Assembly (NCBI GenBank): GCA_000307935.1
Contig: AMWX01000002.1
Coordinates: 124,001-188,000 of the forward strand
Source of the DNA: SAR86 cluster bacterium SAR86E
Lineage (GTDB): Bacteria; Pseudomonadota; Gammaproteobacteria; Magnimaribacterales; D2472
Direction of reading: 5' to 3'
Length of the DNA stretch: 64,000 nt
Positions within the stretch are counted from its first letter, which is position 1, and every line of letters begins with the position of its first letter. The notes under the pieces were generated by a model that did not search any database, was not told where the DNA came from, and saw only the letters and a list, made by a program, of their open reading frames with translations. This document shows positions 8,732-16,930 of this stretch, piece after piece. The translations under genes were made by a program, and so were the position numbers.

Positions 8732-8773
8732 CTTGGCCTCAAAATACACTATAGTTAAAATTTAACAACATAT

Positions 8774-9319
8774 ATGTCTACTCAAAAATCAAATCAAAAT
8801 CTTATCTGGATTGATCTTGAGATGACTGGCTTAGATCCAAACAAAGAGAGGATCATAGAAATTGCTACTATTATCACAGATAGTAATCTTACCATTGTTG
8901 CAGAAGGTCCAAATTTAGTTATTAACCAACCGAAAGAACTTATCGAAAATATGGATGAATGGAATACCAAGCAGCATGGTAACTCTGGTCTCACTAAATC
9001 AGTGCTTCAAAGCAGCATTTCAGAGCAAGCCGCTGAGATAGAAACCTTAGAATTTATTTCAAAATATGTAGGAAATAAAGCATCTCCAATGTGTGGGAAT
9101 ACTGTTTCGCATGATAGAAGGTTCCTAGCAAAATATATGCCTGCCTTAGAATCATATTTTCACTATCGTCATGTTGATGTTTCTTCAGTCAAAGAGCTTA
9201 TTTCAAGATGGATGAATGATGCTCAGACATACGAAAAACAAGGATCTCACAGAGCCAAAGATGATATTAAAGAATCTATTAATGAGCTTAGACTATATAA
9301 GCAGATGCTATTTGATTAA
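8774..9319 (+). CDS. orn: Oligoribonuclease (DEDDh 3'-5' exonuclease)
   Basis: Orn degrades the 2-5 nucleotide RNA fragments (and pGpG) left by other nucleases and is essential in many gammaproteobacteria. The 181-residue protein has all the DEDDh exonuclease elements: IDLEMTGLDP (first D and E), CGNTVSHDRRFLAKYMP (second D), and HRAKDDIKESI (H and last D). It is transcribed away from rsgA, as in many relatives. Its stop lies one base from the convergent PhoD-like gene, leaving no room for a terminator between them. Confidence 0.97.
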   Translation: MSTQKSNQNLIWIDLEMTGLDPNKERIIEIATIITDSNLTIVAEGPNLVINQPKELIENMDEWNTKQHGNSGLTKSVLQSSISEQAAEIETLEFISKYVGNKASPMCGNTVSHDRRFLAKYMPALESYFHYRHVDVSSVKELISRWMNDAQTYEKQGSHRAKDDIKESINELRLYKQMLFD

Positions 9320-9320
9320 A

Positions 9321-10937
9321 TTAGGATTTAATTTCTTCTAGCTTATGCCCTTCTCTATAAATTACAAAAGAGTGAGATGAGCTAATTTCAGAATTAATGT
9401 TATTTAACTCTTTGATGAAATTAAAGGAGGCAATAATTTTATCTTCCATGCAATCAAGAAATAGATACCCCCTATTGGAGGGGTCCATCCATTGAAGCTC
9501 TTTGTTAATTTTTACAATGCTATCAACAAATTTATTTTCATCTAAATTTAATACGTCTGTAATTCCGGGCGAGGTCACAGAGGGGGCGCCCAATTCAATA
9601 CCTATTTTTTTACCTGACTGATTCTCAAGTTCAGAAACCCAGCTATTATGTGTATCTCCAGCAAGACTAATGAAATTCTTTTTAGCATTTTTCATTAATT
9701 GATAAAGGTTATTTCTTGCTGCAGGATATCCATCCCAAGCATCAAGGTTAGAGGGTATGCCCAAACCTAAAAATTTTAAATAAGGCTTAAGAAAATCTGG
9801 AACTTCTTCTGTTTTAAGCATTTTGCTTAAATCAGGAAACTTTAATTTCGCCATTAAGACCTGCTGGCCAAAAATAGTCCAAGTATTATCTGATTTTAAA
9901 ACACTATTTTCTATCCAAGAAAGTTGTTCTGCGCCAAGAAGCTCTCTATTTTCAGAATTTAGATCGTTATAGAATTTTGCTTGATTAAATCCAGATTTGC
10001 TCAAGTAATCCTTTGGTTGTAATTGTTTGTCCCTTCCATATTGTCGAGTATCCAACATAATTAAATGTATGAGCTTACCAATCTTAAACTCTCTAAAGAT
10101 TCTTCTTTTATTCTGCTGCTCTCTGATTGGCATCCATTCATAGTATGCTTTGATGGCAGCTGATCTTCGAGCAAAGAAATCTCCTTCCAATCCATCCTCA
10201 GAATGATTTTCTGCTCCTTTCTTCCAAGCATCATTTGAAAATTCATGATCATCCCAGACAGCAATTAGCGGTGCATGTTTATGAAGAGCTTTGGAGCCTT
10301 GATCTAGCTTATACTGAGCATGCCTTTGCCTATAATCAGAGAGGGTGATCATTTCATGTGTGGGGCTTGGAGTTCTGCCTAGCTTTTCTGCATTATCTGT
10401 AGCATACCCACCCATAGGATACTCATATAGGTAATCACCTAAATGTAGCCACAGGTCTAGATCATTTTTTTCAGCTCCAGCTTGGTAAGCATTAAAGTAA
10501 CCTGCCGGAAAGTTACTACAACTAAAAACCCCAATTTTTGCAGATACTGTTTTTTTTGAAAATGTTTTGGATTTGCCAATCTCTGAAAAGGAACTTCCAG
10601 CTTTAAACCGATAGAAAAACCCCTTATCACTATCGCAATATCGCTTTGCCAGAAAATCATACTTTATGGTGTAGTCTGACAAGGCAGAGGTTTGCAATTT
10701 TGTTGAGTAACAAATTTTAGAAAAACTTTTATCTTCTGAGATTTCAAGGGTCGCTTCTATTGGTCCCGTTTGCTGCGGAGTTATCCTGGTCCAAAGAATT
10801 ACTCTATCCTCTAGCGGATCCCCGCTGGCAACACCATGATTAAAGGAATAGGTATTTTTTGAGCAACTGGAACTTATTGAAGCTGAAAGACCTATCGCAG
10901 CAATTGATGTAATTTTAAGAGCCTGCCTTCTTTTCAT
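9321..10937 (-). CDS. phoD: PhoD-family alkaline phosphatase/phosphodiesterase with Tat signal
   Basis: A 538-residue secreted metallophosphoesterase of the PhoD family, which releases phosphate from organic mono- and diesters and uses Fe/Ca in studied members. The N-terminus MKRRQALKITSIAAIGL is a twin-arginine signal peptide, followed by SSSCS near the cleavage point. The N-terminal beta domain contains HGVASGDPLEDRVILWTR, and the catalytic domain has GDYLYEYP, WDDHEFSNDAW and LAGDTHNSW, all metal-ligand motifs. Export would need the TatABC encoded nearby. No Pho box could be identified by eye. Its role is probably phosphate scavenging in P-poor water. Confidence 0.9.
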   Translation of the reverse strand: MKRRQALKITSIAAIGLSASISSSCSKNTYSFNHGVASGDPLEDRVILWTRITPQQTGPIEATLEISEDKSFSKICYSTKLQTSALSDYTIKYDFLAKRYCDSDKGFFYRFKAGSSFSEIGKSKTFSKKTVSAKIGVFSCSNFPAGYFNAYQAGAEKNDLDLWLHLGDYLYEYPMGGYATDNAEKLGRTPSPTHEMITLSDYRQRHAQYKLDQGSKALHKHAPLIAVWDDHEFSNDAWKKGAENHSEDGLEGDFFARRSAAIKAYYEWMPIREQQNKRRIFREFKIGKLIHLIMLDTRQYGRDKQLQPKDYLSKSGFNQAKFYNDLNSENRELLGAEQLSWIENSVLKSDNTWTIFGQQVLMAKLKFPDLSKMLKTEEVPDFLKPYLKFLGLGIPSNLDAWDGYPAARNNLYQLMKNAKKNFISLAGDTHNSWVSELENQSGKKIGIELGAPSVTSPGITDVLNLDENKFVDSIVKINKELQWMDPSNRGYLFLDCMEDKIIASFNFIKELNNINSEISSSHSFVIYREGHKLEEIKS

Positions 10938-10997
10938 AAGAAAAGCTTAACAGTCAATTGCTTAAACATTAAGCAGAAAAACTCAAGTCCTTCAGAA

Positions 10998-11324
10998 TTA
11001 GTCTTGTTTATTTGCAGGTTGAATATTTATGGGCAAAGGAGATACCTGACTTTTATTTTGTTTAATTTTCGCCTCTCCTGACTCAACAACTTCATCAATT
11101 CTAATAATTGAATTGATGGGTATGTATGATCTCTCAACAGAATGAAATTCTTTCTCTAGCTTCTCTGATGTGGGGTCAACCACTAGCTGTTTATTTTGAT
11201 TAAATATATACTCTTCGACCTCAATGAAACCGTACATGTCACTTTGATAAATATGTTTTGCAAAAATCTCATAGATTTCGCCCAGTTGCATAAAAATTAT
11301 CTTATATGTAGTTTTTTTCTTCAT
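10998..11324 (-). CDS. DUF1820 family protein
   Basis: A 108-residue protein matching the DUF1820 pattern, a short gammaproteobacterial family of unknown function: YKIIFMQLGEIYEIFAKHIYQ, SDMYGFIEVEEYIF, VVDP, and RSYIPINSIIRIDEV. The IPINSIIRIDEV segment is the best conserved part of the family. No signal peptide or transmembrane helix is seen, so it is probably cytoplasmic. Its start codon lies only 10 bases from the divergent miaB start, so each gene's promoter must lie inside the other's coding region or very close to it. Confidence 0.85.
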   Translation of the reverse strand: MKKKTTYKIIFMQLGEIYEIFAKHIYQSDMYGFIEVEEYIFNQNKQLVVDPTSEKLEKEFHSVERSYIPINSIIRIDEVVESGEAKIKQNKSQVSPLPINIQPANKQD

Positions 11325-11334
11325 AATTAGCTGT

Positions 11335-12666
11335 ATGGGTAAGAAACTTTATATTAAAACCTATGGTTGTCAAATGAATGAATATGACAGCCAGAAGACT
11401 TTAGAGATCCTGAGACAGGACCCAAGTATTGAAGAAACAAAAAATCCTAATGAGGCAGATATAATTTTGCTTAATACATGTTCTATAAGAGAAAAAGCAG
11501 AAGAAAAAGTTTATTCAGAACTAGGCAGGCTCAATAAATTAAAAAAAATAAATCCTCAGTTGAAGATCGGAGTTGGCGGTTGTGTTGCGACTCAGGAAGG
11601 AAAAAATATTTATAAGCGGGCTCCATTTGTTGATTTGATATTTGGACCACAAACCATCCATAAAGTTCCTTCATTAATAAAAGAAGAAAATAAAATTAAT
11701 GCTGTTGACGTATCTTTTCCAATTGAAGAAAAATTTGATTCTTTGCCTAAGCCAGATGCGACTGGTGTTTCAAGTTTTGTCTCTATCATGGAAGGATGTT
11801 CTAAATATTGCTCTTTTTGCGTGGTTCCTTATACAAGAGGTGATGAGGTTAGTAGAAAGCCAGAGCAAATCTTTGATGAAGTTGCAAGACTGGTAGAGCA
11901 AGGTGTCTCAGAAATTGTTTTCGTTGGGCAAAACGTAAATGCTTACAAATTTACTCTGAACGGAAGAATTATTGGTTTGTCAGATTTAATTGAGGTTTGT
12001 GGAAGTATTCATGGAGTTGAAAGGATTAGATACACTACCTCTCATCCACTTGAAATGACCGATGATTTAATTGATACATATGGTCACGTGCCCCAACTTG
12101 TTAGCCACTTACACCTGCCAGTCCAATCAGGTTCAAATGAAATTCTTACCAAAATGAAACGAAATTACACAAGAGAAGAATACATAGAGATAATTAAAAA
12201 ATTGCGTAAGGTAAGACCAAATATCAAAATTTCCTCTGACTTTATAGTTGGTTTTCCTAATGAGTCAGATTATGACTTTCAATTAACTATGGATCTCATT
12301 AATGAAATAGAATTTGATGCTTCCTTTAGTTTTATATACTCTGCTAGACCAGGCACACCAGCATCTCAGTTAGAGGATTCGATACCATTGCAGCAAAAAA
12401 AGGAACGTTTGTACATTCTTCAAAAACGTATTGATGAGCTTCAGCTTAGTTATAGCAATGAACTTGTTCAAACAATTCAAAGATGTCTAGTTACAGGGGT
12501 ATCTAAAAAAGATATTAAGCAATTACAGGCTAGAACGGAATGCAATAGAGTGGTAAATTTTGACTTCCAAAATATAGATATTCTAGGTAAATTAGTAGAT
12601 ATTAATATTACTAAAGCATATCAACGTTCTCTTGCAGGCCAAATTCTAGAGCTGGGGAGGACATAA
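11335..12666 (+). CDS. miaB: tRNA-2-methylthio-N6-isopentenyladenosine synthase MiaB
   Basis: MiaB is a radical-SAM methylthiotransferase that modifies A37 of tRNAs reading UNN codons. The N-terminal UPF0004 domain has three conserved cysteines (TYGCQMNEYDS, LNTCSIREKAEEKVYSELG, VGGCVA) for the auxiliary 4Fe-4S cluster. The radical-SAM domain has MEGCSKYCSFCVVPYTRG near residue 150, and a TRAM-like RNA-binding tail follows. At 443 residues the length is normal. It heads miaB-ybeZ-ybeY-corC-lnt, a conserved gammaproteobacterial operon. Confidence 0.97.
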   Translation: MGKKLYIKTYGCQMNEYDSQKTLEILRQDPSIEETKNPNEADIILLNTCSIREKAEEKVYSELGRLNKLKKINPQLKIGVGGCVATQEGKNIYKRAPFVDLIFGPQTIHKVPSLIKEENKINAVDVSFPIEEKFDSLPKPDATGVSSFVSIMEGCSKYCSFCVVPYTRGDEVSRKPEQIFDEVARLVEQGVSEIVFVGQNVNAYKFTLNGRIIGLSDLIEVCGSIHGVERIRYTTSHPLEMTDDLIDTYGHVPQLVSHLHLPVQSGSNEILTKMKRNYTREEYIEIIKKLRKVRPNIKISSDFIVGFPNESDYDFQLTMDLINEIEFDASFSFIYSARPGTPASQLEDSIPLQQKKERLYILQKRIDELQLSYSNELVQTIQRCLVTGVSKKDIKQLQARTECNRVVNFDFQNIDILGKLVDINITKAYQRSLAGQILELGRT

Positions 12667-12674
12667 TAGTCTTA

Positions 12675-13652
12675 ATGGCATCTGTTAATAAATCTTTAGC
12701 TCAATTGGAGCTCGAACCAGCCAGCACCAAAAACTTAAAATCATTTGTTGGAGAGTTAAATGGAAACCTTAAAATTCTTGAAAAAGGTTTTGGAGTAAAA
12801 ATCTTTCAAAATGGAAACAAAGTAAGCATTTCAGGTGAGTCTGATAGCATCCAGAAAGCATCAAATGCAATCCAGCATTTATATGCTTCAACAACAAGGG
12901 GGGTGGATCTCTCCAAGGAAATTATACAAATGGCGATTAATAGCAATACAGAATTAAATCCTGAGCCTATTTCACAAGATGGTAAAGAGCACTCAATTAA
13001 AGCTCCAAAAAAAGTAATTAAACCTAGGTCTAAAAATCAGAATGATTATTTGAATAATATGAGCAAGTTTGAAGTAAATTTTGGCGTGGGACCAGCTGGA
13101 ACTGGAAAAACATACTTGGCTGTTGCGAAAGCAGTTGAGATGTTGGTTGCAGAAAAGGTAAAAAAAATTATTTTAATTCGTCCGGCCGTTGAGGCAGGTG
13201 AAAAGTTAGGATTCCTTCCGGGGGATCTTTCTCAAAAAGTAGATCCATACTTGCGGCCATTGTATGATGCGCTTTATGAAATGCTTGGCTTTGAGCAAGT
13301 AATCCGTTTGTTAGAAAAAGAAATTCTTGAGGTTGCTCCATTAGCTTATTTAAGAGGACGAACCCTGAATAATGCTTTTATTATTATGGATGAAAGTCAA
13401 AATACTACTGTGGATCAAATGAAAATGTTTTTAACAAGAATGGGTTTTGGTTCCCATGCAATTATAAATGGAGACATTACTCAAATTGATCTTCCTAAAA
13501 ACATTGAGTCTGGATTGGGTCATTCGATTAGAGTGTTAAAAGATGTGGAAGGAATTGGTTTTACTGTTTTCAGTTCTAGGGATGTTGTTAGGCATCCATT
13601 GGTAAGGAAAATTGTAGATGCATATGATCAATTTGATCAGAAGAAAAATTGA
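12675..13652 (+). CDS. ybeZ: PhoH-like ATPase YbeZ
   Basis: YbeZ is a PhoH-family P-loop ATPase linked to RNA metabolism and to its operon partner YbeY. The 325-residue protein has an N-terminal KH-like region (about 1-90), then the Walker A motif GPAGTGKTYLAV, the PhoH signature RPAVEAGEKLGFLPGD, PLAYLRGRTLNNAFIIMDE (Walker B) and QNTTVDQMKMFLTRMG. It starts 8 bases after miaB, and its TGA overlaps the ybeY start as TTGA. Confidence 0.95.
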   Translation: MASVNKSLAQLELEPASTKNLKSFVGELNGNLKILEKGFGVKIFQNGNKVSISGESDSIQKASNAIQHLYASTTRGVDLSKEIIQMAINSNTELNPEPISQDGKEHSIKAPKKVIKPRSKNQNDYLNNMSKFEVNFGVGPAGTGKTYLAVAKAVEMLVAEKVKKIILIRPAVEAGEKLGFLPGDLSQKVDPYLRPLYDALYEMLGFEQVIRLLEKEILEVAPLAYLRGRTLNNAFIIMDESQNTTVDQMKMFLTRMGFGSHAIINGDITQIDLPKNIESGLGHSIRVLKDVEGIGFTVFSSRDVVRHPLVRKIVDAYDQFDQKKN

Positions 13653-14101
13653 GCTTAAAAATTATTCCGCATAAATTTGCACTGTTTAAGGGAAGCTTAG
13701 AAAAAAGAATGATGCATATCACCGAGTACATCCTTGCAGATCACAATGAAATTTCCTCAGTTGTAAATCTCAAACTAATGAACTCAAGTGAGATGATTAT
13801 GCTTAATAATGAGTTCAGAAAAAAAGATTCTGATACCAATATTCTTTCTTTTCCAGCTAGTAGCGAGCTAAAGAAGCGTTCTGGGGAGTTGGGAGACATA
13901 GCAATTAGCATTCCATATGCAAAAAATGAAATACAAGGCTTGAAGAGAAATTTAGACGATCATATGATGCATCTTTTAGCCCACGGAATATTACATTTAT
14001 TAGGGTTTGATCATAAAGAAGAAAAAGAAGCAAAAATAATGGAAGAAAAAGAGATTAAATATTTAGAAAGTTTTAAAATAGGTAACCCATATATTCAATG
14101 A
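13649..14101 (+). CDS. ybeY: Endoribonuclease YbeY
   Basis: YbeY is the zinc endoribonuclease involved in 16S rRNA 3' maturation and ribosome quality control. The 150-residue protein has SSEMIMLNNEFRKKDSDTNILSFP, GDIAIS and the metal site HLLAHGILHLLGFDH (family HGxLHLxGyDH). The start is TTG, overlapping the ybeZ stop (TTGA), with only a weak AGAAG upstream; translation is probably coupled. Its own stop overlaps the next gene (ATGA). Confidence 0.95.
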   Translation: MSLKIIPHKFALFKGSLEKRMMHITEYILADHNEISSVVNLKLMNSSEMIMLNNEFRKKDSDTNILSFPASSELKKRSGELGDIAISIPYAKNEIQGLKRNLDDHMMHLLAHGILHLLGFDHKEEKEAKIMEEKEIKYLESFKIGNPYIQ

Positions 14102-14940
14102 AAAACCAAGAATTAGACCAAGATCAACCTCCTTCGAGTATTTTAAATAGAATTAAGCGCTTTTTAACTATAAAGCCATCATCTATAGATGATGTATCAA
14201 TACTGCTAGAAGATGCCCTCAGCGCAAAACTAATTGATAAAGAAGCTCAATTTATTGCAGAAAGAGCCATTCGATTAGGAGATACAGCAGTCAAAGAGAT
14301 AATGGTTCCTAGGGTAGAAATGGTCATCATTGCTCCAAATGAAGATTCAACCATGATGATCAATAGAATTATAGAATCTGGGCATTCCCGATATCCAGTA
14401 ATTGGACCAGAAAAAAATGAGGTTCAAGGTATTTTATTGGCAAAAGACTTATTACCAATAATTACGACAAATTCTGAAGATATAGATCTTTCTAAAATTA
14501 TTCGTGAAATTAAAGTAGTTCCTGAGTCTAAAAAAGCTGATTCATTGCTTGAGGAATTTAAAAAGGATAGATCTCATATGGCAATTGTGTTGGATGAATA
14601 CGGAACAATTTCTGGGTTGGTTACCATTGAAGATATTTTAGAGGAACTTGTTGGTGAAATTGAAGATGAGCATGACATAGAAGATGAAGATTTAATTCAA
14701 GTCAGCGAGTTTGAATATATTGCGGATGCAACATTAGAGCTATCAATTTTTGAAGAAAAATTTAATAAGGATTTTAATAATATAGATGCTGAGACTTTGG
14801 CTGGCTTGTTTATTAATAAACTTGGCTATTTGCCCAAGGTCGGGGATAAGATAGAGATTGATAATATGATTCTAGCTATAACAGCCGCAGATAAAAGGAA
14901 GATTAAAAAAATTGGAATCACTATTAAATCAAATTTATAA
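14098..14940 (+). CDS. corC: CorC/HlyC-family CBS-domain protein (YbeX)
   Basis: A 280-residue soluble CBS-pair protein named for magnesium/cobalt efflux (CorC) and recently tied to ribosome and metal homeostasis. The order is a short N-terminal helix region, two CBS domains (from VKEIMVPRVEMVII to about ITIEDILEELVGEIEDEHD), then a C-terminal CorC_HlyC domain (AETLAGLFINKLGYLPKVGD). No transmembrane segment is present. ATGA overlap with ybeY and a 29-base overlap with lnt show tight translational coupling. Confidence 0.93.
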   Translation: MKNQELDQDQPPSSILNRIKRFLTIKPSSIDDVSILLEDALSAKLIDKEAQFIAERAIRLGDTAVKEIMVPRVEMVIIAPNEDSTMMINRIIESGHSRYPVIGPEKNEVQGILLAKDLLPIITTNSEDIDLSKIIREIKVVPESKKADSLLEEFKKDRSHMAIVLDEYGTISGLVTIEDILEELVGEIEDEHDIEDEDLIQVSEFEYIADATLELSIFEEKFNKDFNNIDAETLAGLFINKLGYLPKVGDKIEIDNMILAITAADKRKIKKIGITIKSNL

Positions 14941-16390
14941 GTCCCCTTTCCTCAGTTACTTTTTTTTAGCTATTTCTGGAGCAGTTTCAGTATTTGCATT
15001 CAGCCCTTTTGATATCAAAATACTAATTGTTTTTCCTTTGGCTATTCTGGCCCATTCAATGCATACCTCGCAGAGTATAGGCATAGCCATAAAGCGCGCC
15101 TATGTCTGGGGTTTAGGATTATGGTTAGGTGGAACTGGGTGGTTAATAGTAAGTATTTACTATTACGGAAACACAGGAATAACAATATCTATATTTATTG
15201 TTTTAATAATGGGTATGCTCCTTTCTTTATTCTTTATTGCTCCCATTGCAGTCTTAAAAAGTTTAAATTTAGAACTAACAATATTTCAAAACTCACTTTT
15301 ATTTGCGAGTATTTGCACTCTGCTAGAGCTCAGCCGATTTTATTTGCTAGGTGGCTTTCCGTGGCTACTTCCAGGCTTGGTTTTCATGGATACTATTGGT
15401 GCAAACTTAATTCCTATAATTGGTGTTTATGGTTGTTCATTTATCCTTTATTTTTTTGCATCAATTGTTGGGAGTTTATTTGTTCTCAAAAATATTAAAT
15501 TATTGATGTTAAGTATTTTAATGTTTTTAGTTTTTTTACCGTTTCCACCATCTAACAATCAAACTCTTGATGATGGTTTAAAAGTCTCAATTGTTCAGCC
15601 ATCATTAGACCCATTCTCGAAATATGAGAATGACTCAGTAAATAATATTGAGGAAGTGTTGGTCGAGTTGAGCAAGAAGTATGCTAATTCTGATCTGATA
15701 GTTTGGCCCGAATCACCTTTCCCATATTTAAATTCAAGCCCTCAAATGGAAAGTTTACACAACAGGACTAAACACCTACCCACTATTCTTTCTGGTTCAT
15801 GGCTTTATAAAGACAATAATTTGCATAATACGATGACAATTCTGGGGACCAAGCAACATTATATTAAGAGACATCTTGTACCTTTTGGAGAATATGTACC
15901 TTTTGAATCAATACTAAGAGGATTGATAGAATTTTTTGATATGCCTATGTCCTCATTGCAAGAAGGTCCAAATCATCAACCTTACTTTAATCTTAATAAT
16001 TTTAAGATACTTGGGTTAATTTGTTTTGATATTGCTTTTCCTTTAAGTTTTAGATCAGAAATAAAAAACGCAGACTTTATAATTAATATTAGCAATGATA
16101 CCTGGTTTGGAAATTCTTATGGCCCATATCAACATCTTCAGATAGTTAGAGCACGAGCATTAGAGTCTAATAAGTGGATCGCAAGAGGCACTTCAGATGG
16201 CATATCAACAATTGTTGATAATAAAGGAACAATAGTTGATTTATTACCAAAAAATGCCAGAGACACATTATACGGAACTATATTTAGGACTAATAATTCA
16301 ACATTTTTTTTTAATTATGGGTATCTTTTGGCGCCATTGATGTCTCTAATTTTATTAGTTTCTTTTTTTATAATAAGATATAGAAAATGA
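14912..16390 (+). CDS. lnt: Apolipoprotein N-acyltransferase
   Basis: Lnt adds the third acyl chain to lipoproteins at the periplasmic face of the inner membrane. The 492-residue protein has roughly six to seven N-terminal hydrophobic helices (motif FAFSPFD) and a periplasmic nitrilase domain. The triad can be read as Glu in IVWPESPFP, Lys in KRHLVPFGEYVPFE and Cys in GLICFDIAFP. The usual CYE around the nucleophile is CFD here, which keeps the cysteine and an acid. The start is TTG inside corC; no ATG occurs for about 47 codons, so TTG is the best choice. Confidence 0.95.
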   Translation: MESLLNQIYKSPFLSYFFLAISGAVSVFAFSPFDIKILIVFPLAILAHSMHTSQSIGIAIKRAYVWGLGLWLGGTGWLIVSIYYYGNTGITISIFIVLIMGMLLSLFFIAPIAVLKSLNLELTIFQNSLLFASICTLLELSRFYLLGGFPWLLPGLVFMDTIGANLIPIIGVYGCSFILYFFASIVGSLFVLKNIKLLMLSILMFLVFLPFPPSNNQTLDDGLKVSIVQPSLDPFSKYENDSVNNIEEVLVELSKKYANSDLIVWPESPFPYLNSSPQMESLHNRTKHLPTILSGSWLYKDNNLHNTMTILGTKQHYIKRHLVPFGEYVPFESILRGLIEFFDMPMSSLQEGPNHQPYFNLNNFKILGLICFDIAFPLSFRSEIKNADFIINISNDTWFGNSYGPYQHLQIVRARALESNKWIARGTSDGISTIVDNKGTIVDLLPKNARDTLYGTIFRTNNSTFFFNYGYLLAPLMSLILLVSFFIIRYRK

Positions 16391-16920
16391 AAAAATTAAT
16401 CTTATTAATATCAGCTATAACTTCTTTTTCTGTTATGTCTGAAATAACTATAGATATAAGTATCTCCCAACAAAGGCTTTTTCTTTTTGATGGTTCGTTA
16501 TTATTACGAAGCTATCCTATTTCAAGTTCAGCATATGGAGAGGGGCAAATAGAGAATTCATTAAAAACTCCCCTAGGAAAGCATGAGATACAGTCAAAAA
16601 TTGGAACAAATGTTCGTAAATATGATTTCTTTGTAAGCAGAAGACATATTCCACAAAAAGCTAAAGTTATTGATGCACCCCTAGACACTGAGGATGACTA
16701 TATAACAAGCAGAATCCTTTGGCTTACAGGGTTAGAACCTGGGGTAAACATGGGAGGAAATGTAGATTCCAATAAGAGATTTATATATATTCATGGCACA
16801 CATGAGGAGGGTTTAATAGGTATAAAAGCTTCTCATGGATGCATTAGGATGTTCAATCAAGATGTTTTAGAGCTATACGAGATAGTTTCGCCTAAAACTC
16901 CTGTAAACCTTTATTTATAG
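16387..16920 (+). CDS. L,D-transpeptidase (YkuD domain), periplasmic
   Basis: A 177-residue exported YkuD-domain protein. A signal peptide (MKKLILLISAITSFSVMS) is followed by the catalytic domain, with IHGTHEEGLIGIKASHGCIRM, the YkuD signature HX(n)SHGCxR with cysteine as nucleophile. Such enzymes make 3-3 cross-links or attach lipoproteins to peptidoglycan; which one applies here cannot be told from the sequence. The start overlaps the lnt stop as ATGA, and it is the last gene of the miaB-lnt run. Linkage to lnt is noteworthy because L,D-transpeptidases of the ErfK type attach Braun-type lipoproteins. Confidence 0.9.
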   Translation: MKKLILLISAITSFSVMSEITIDISISQQRLFLFDGSLLLRSYPISSSAYGEGQIENSLKTPLGKHEIQSKIGTNVRKYDFFVSRRHIPQKAKVIDAPLDTEDDYITSRILWLTGLEPGVNMGGNVDSNKRFIYIHGTHEEGLIGIKASHGCIRMFNQDVLELYEIVSPKTPVNLYL

Positions 16921-16930
16921 ATCTATTAAG

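Noticed and set aside
8732-8749. GTG start of rsgA from the ORF track
   Set aside because: The ATG at 8731 has GAGG five bases upstream and the family N-terminus.
14912-14940. Possible frameshift between corC and lnt because of the long overlap
   Set aside because: Both proteins are complete with their domain ends and starts; the overlap is a normal coupled arrangement with a TTG start.
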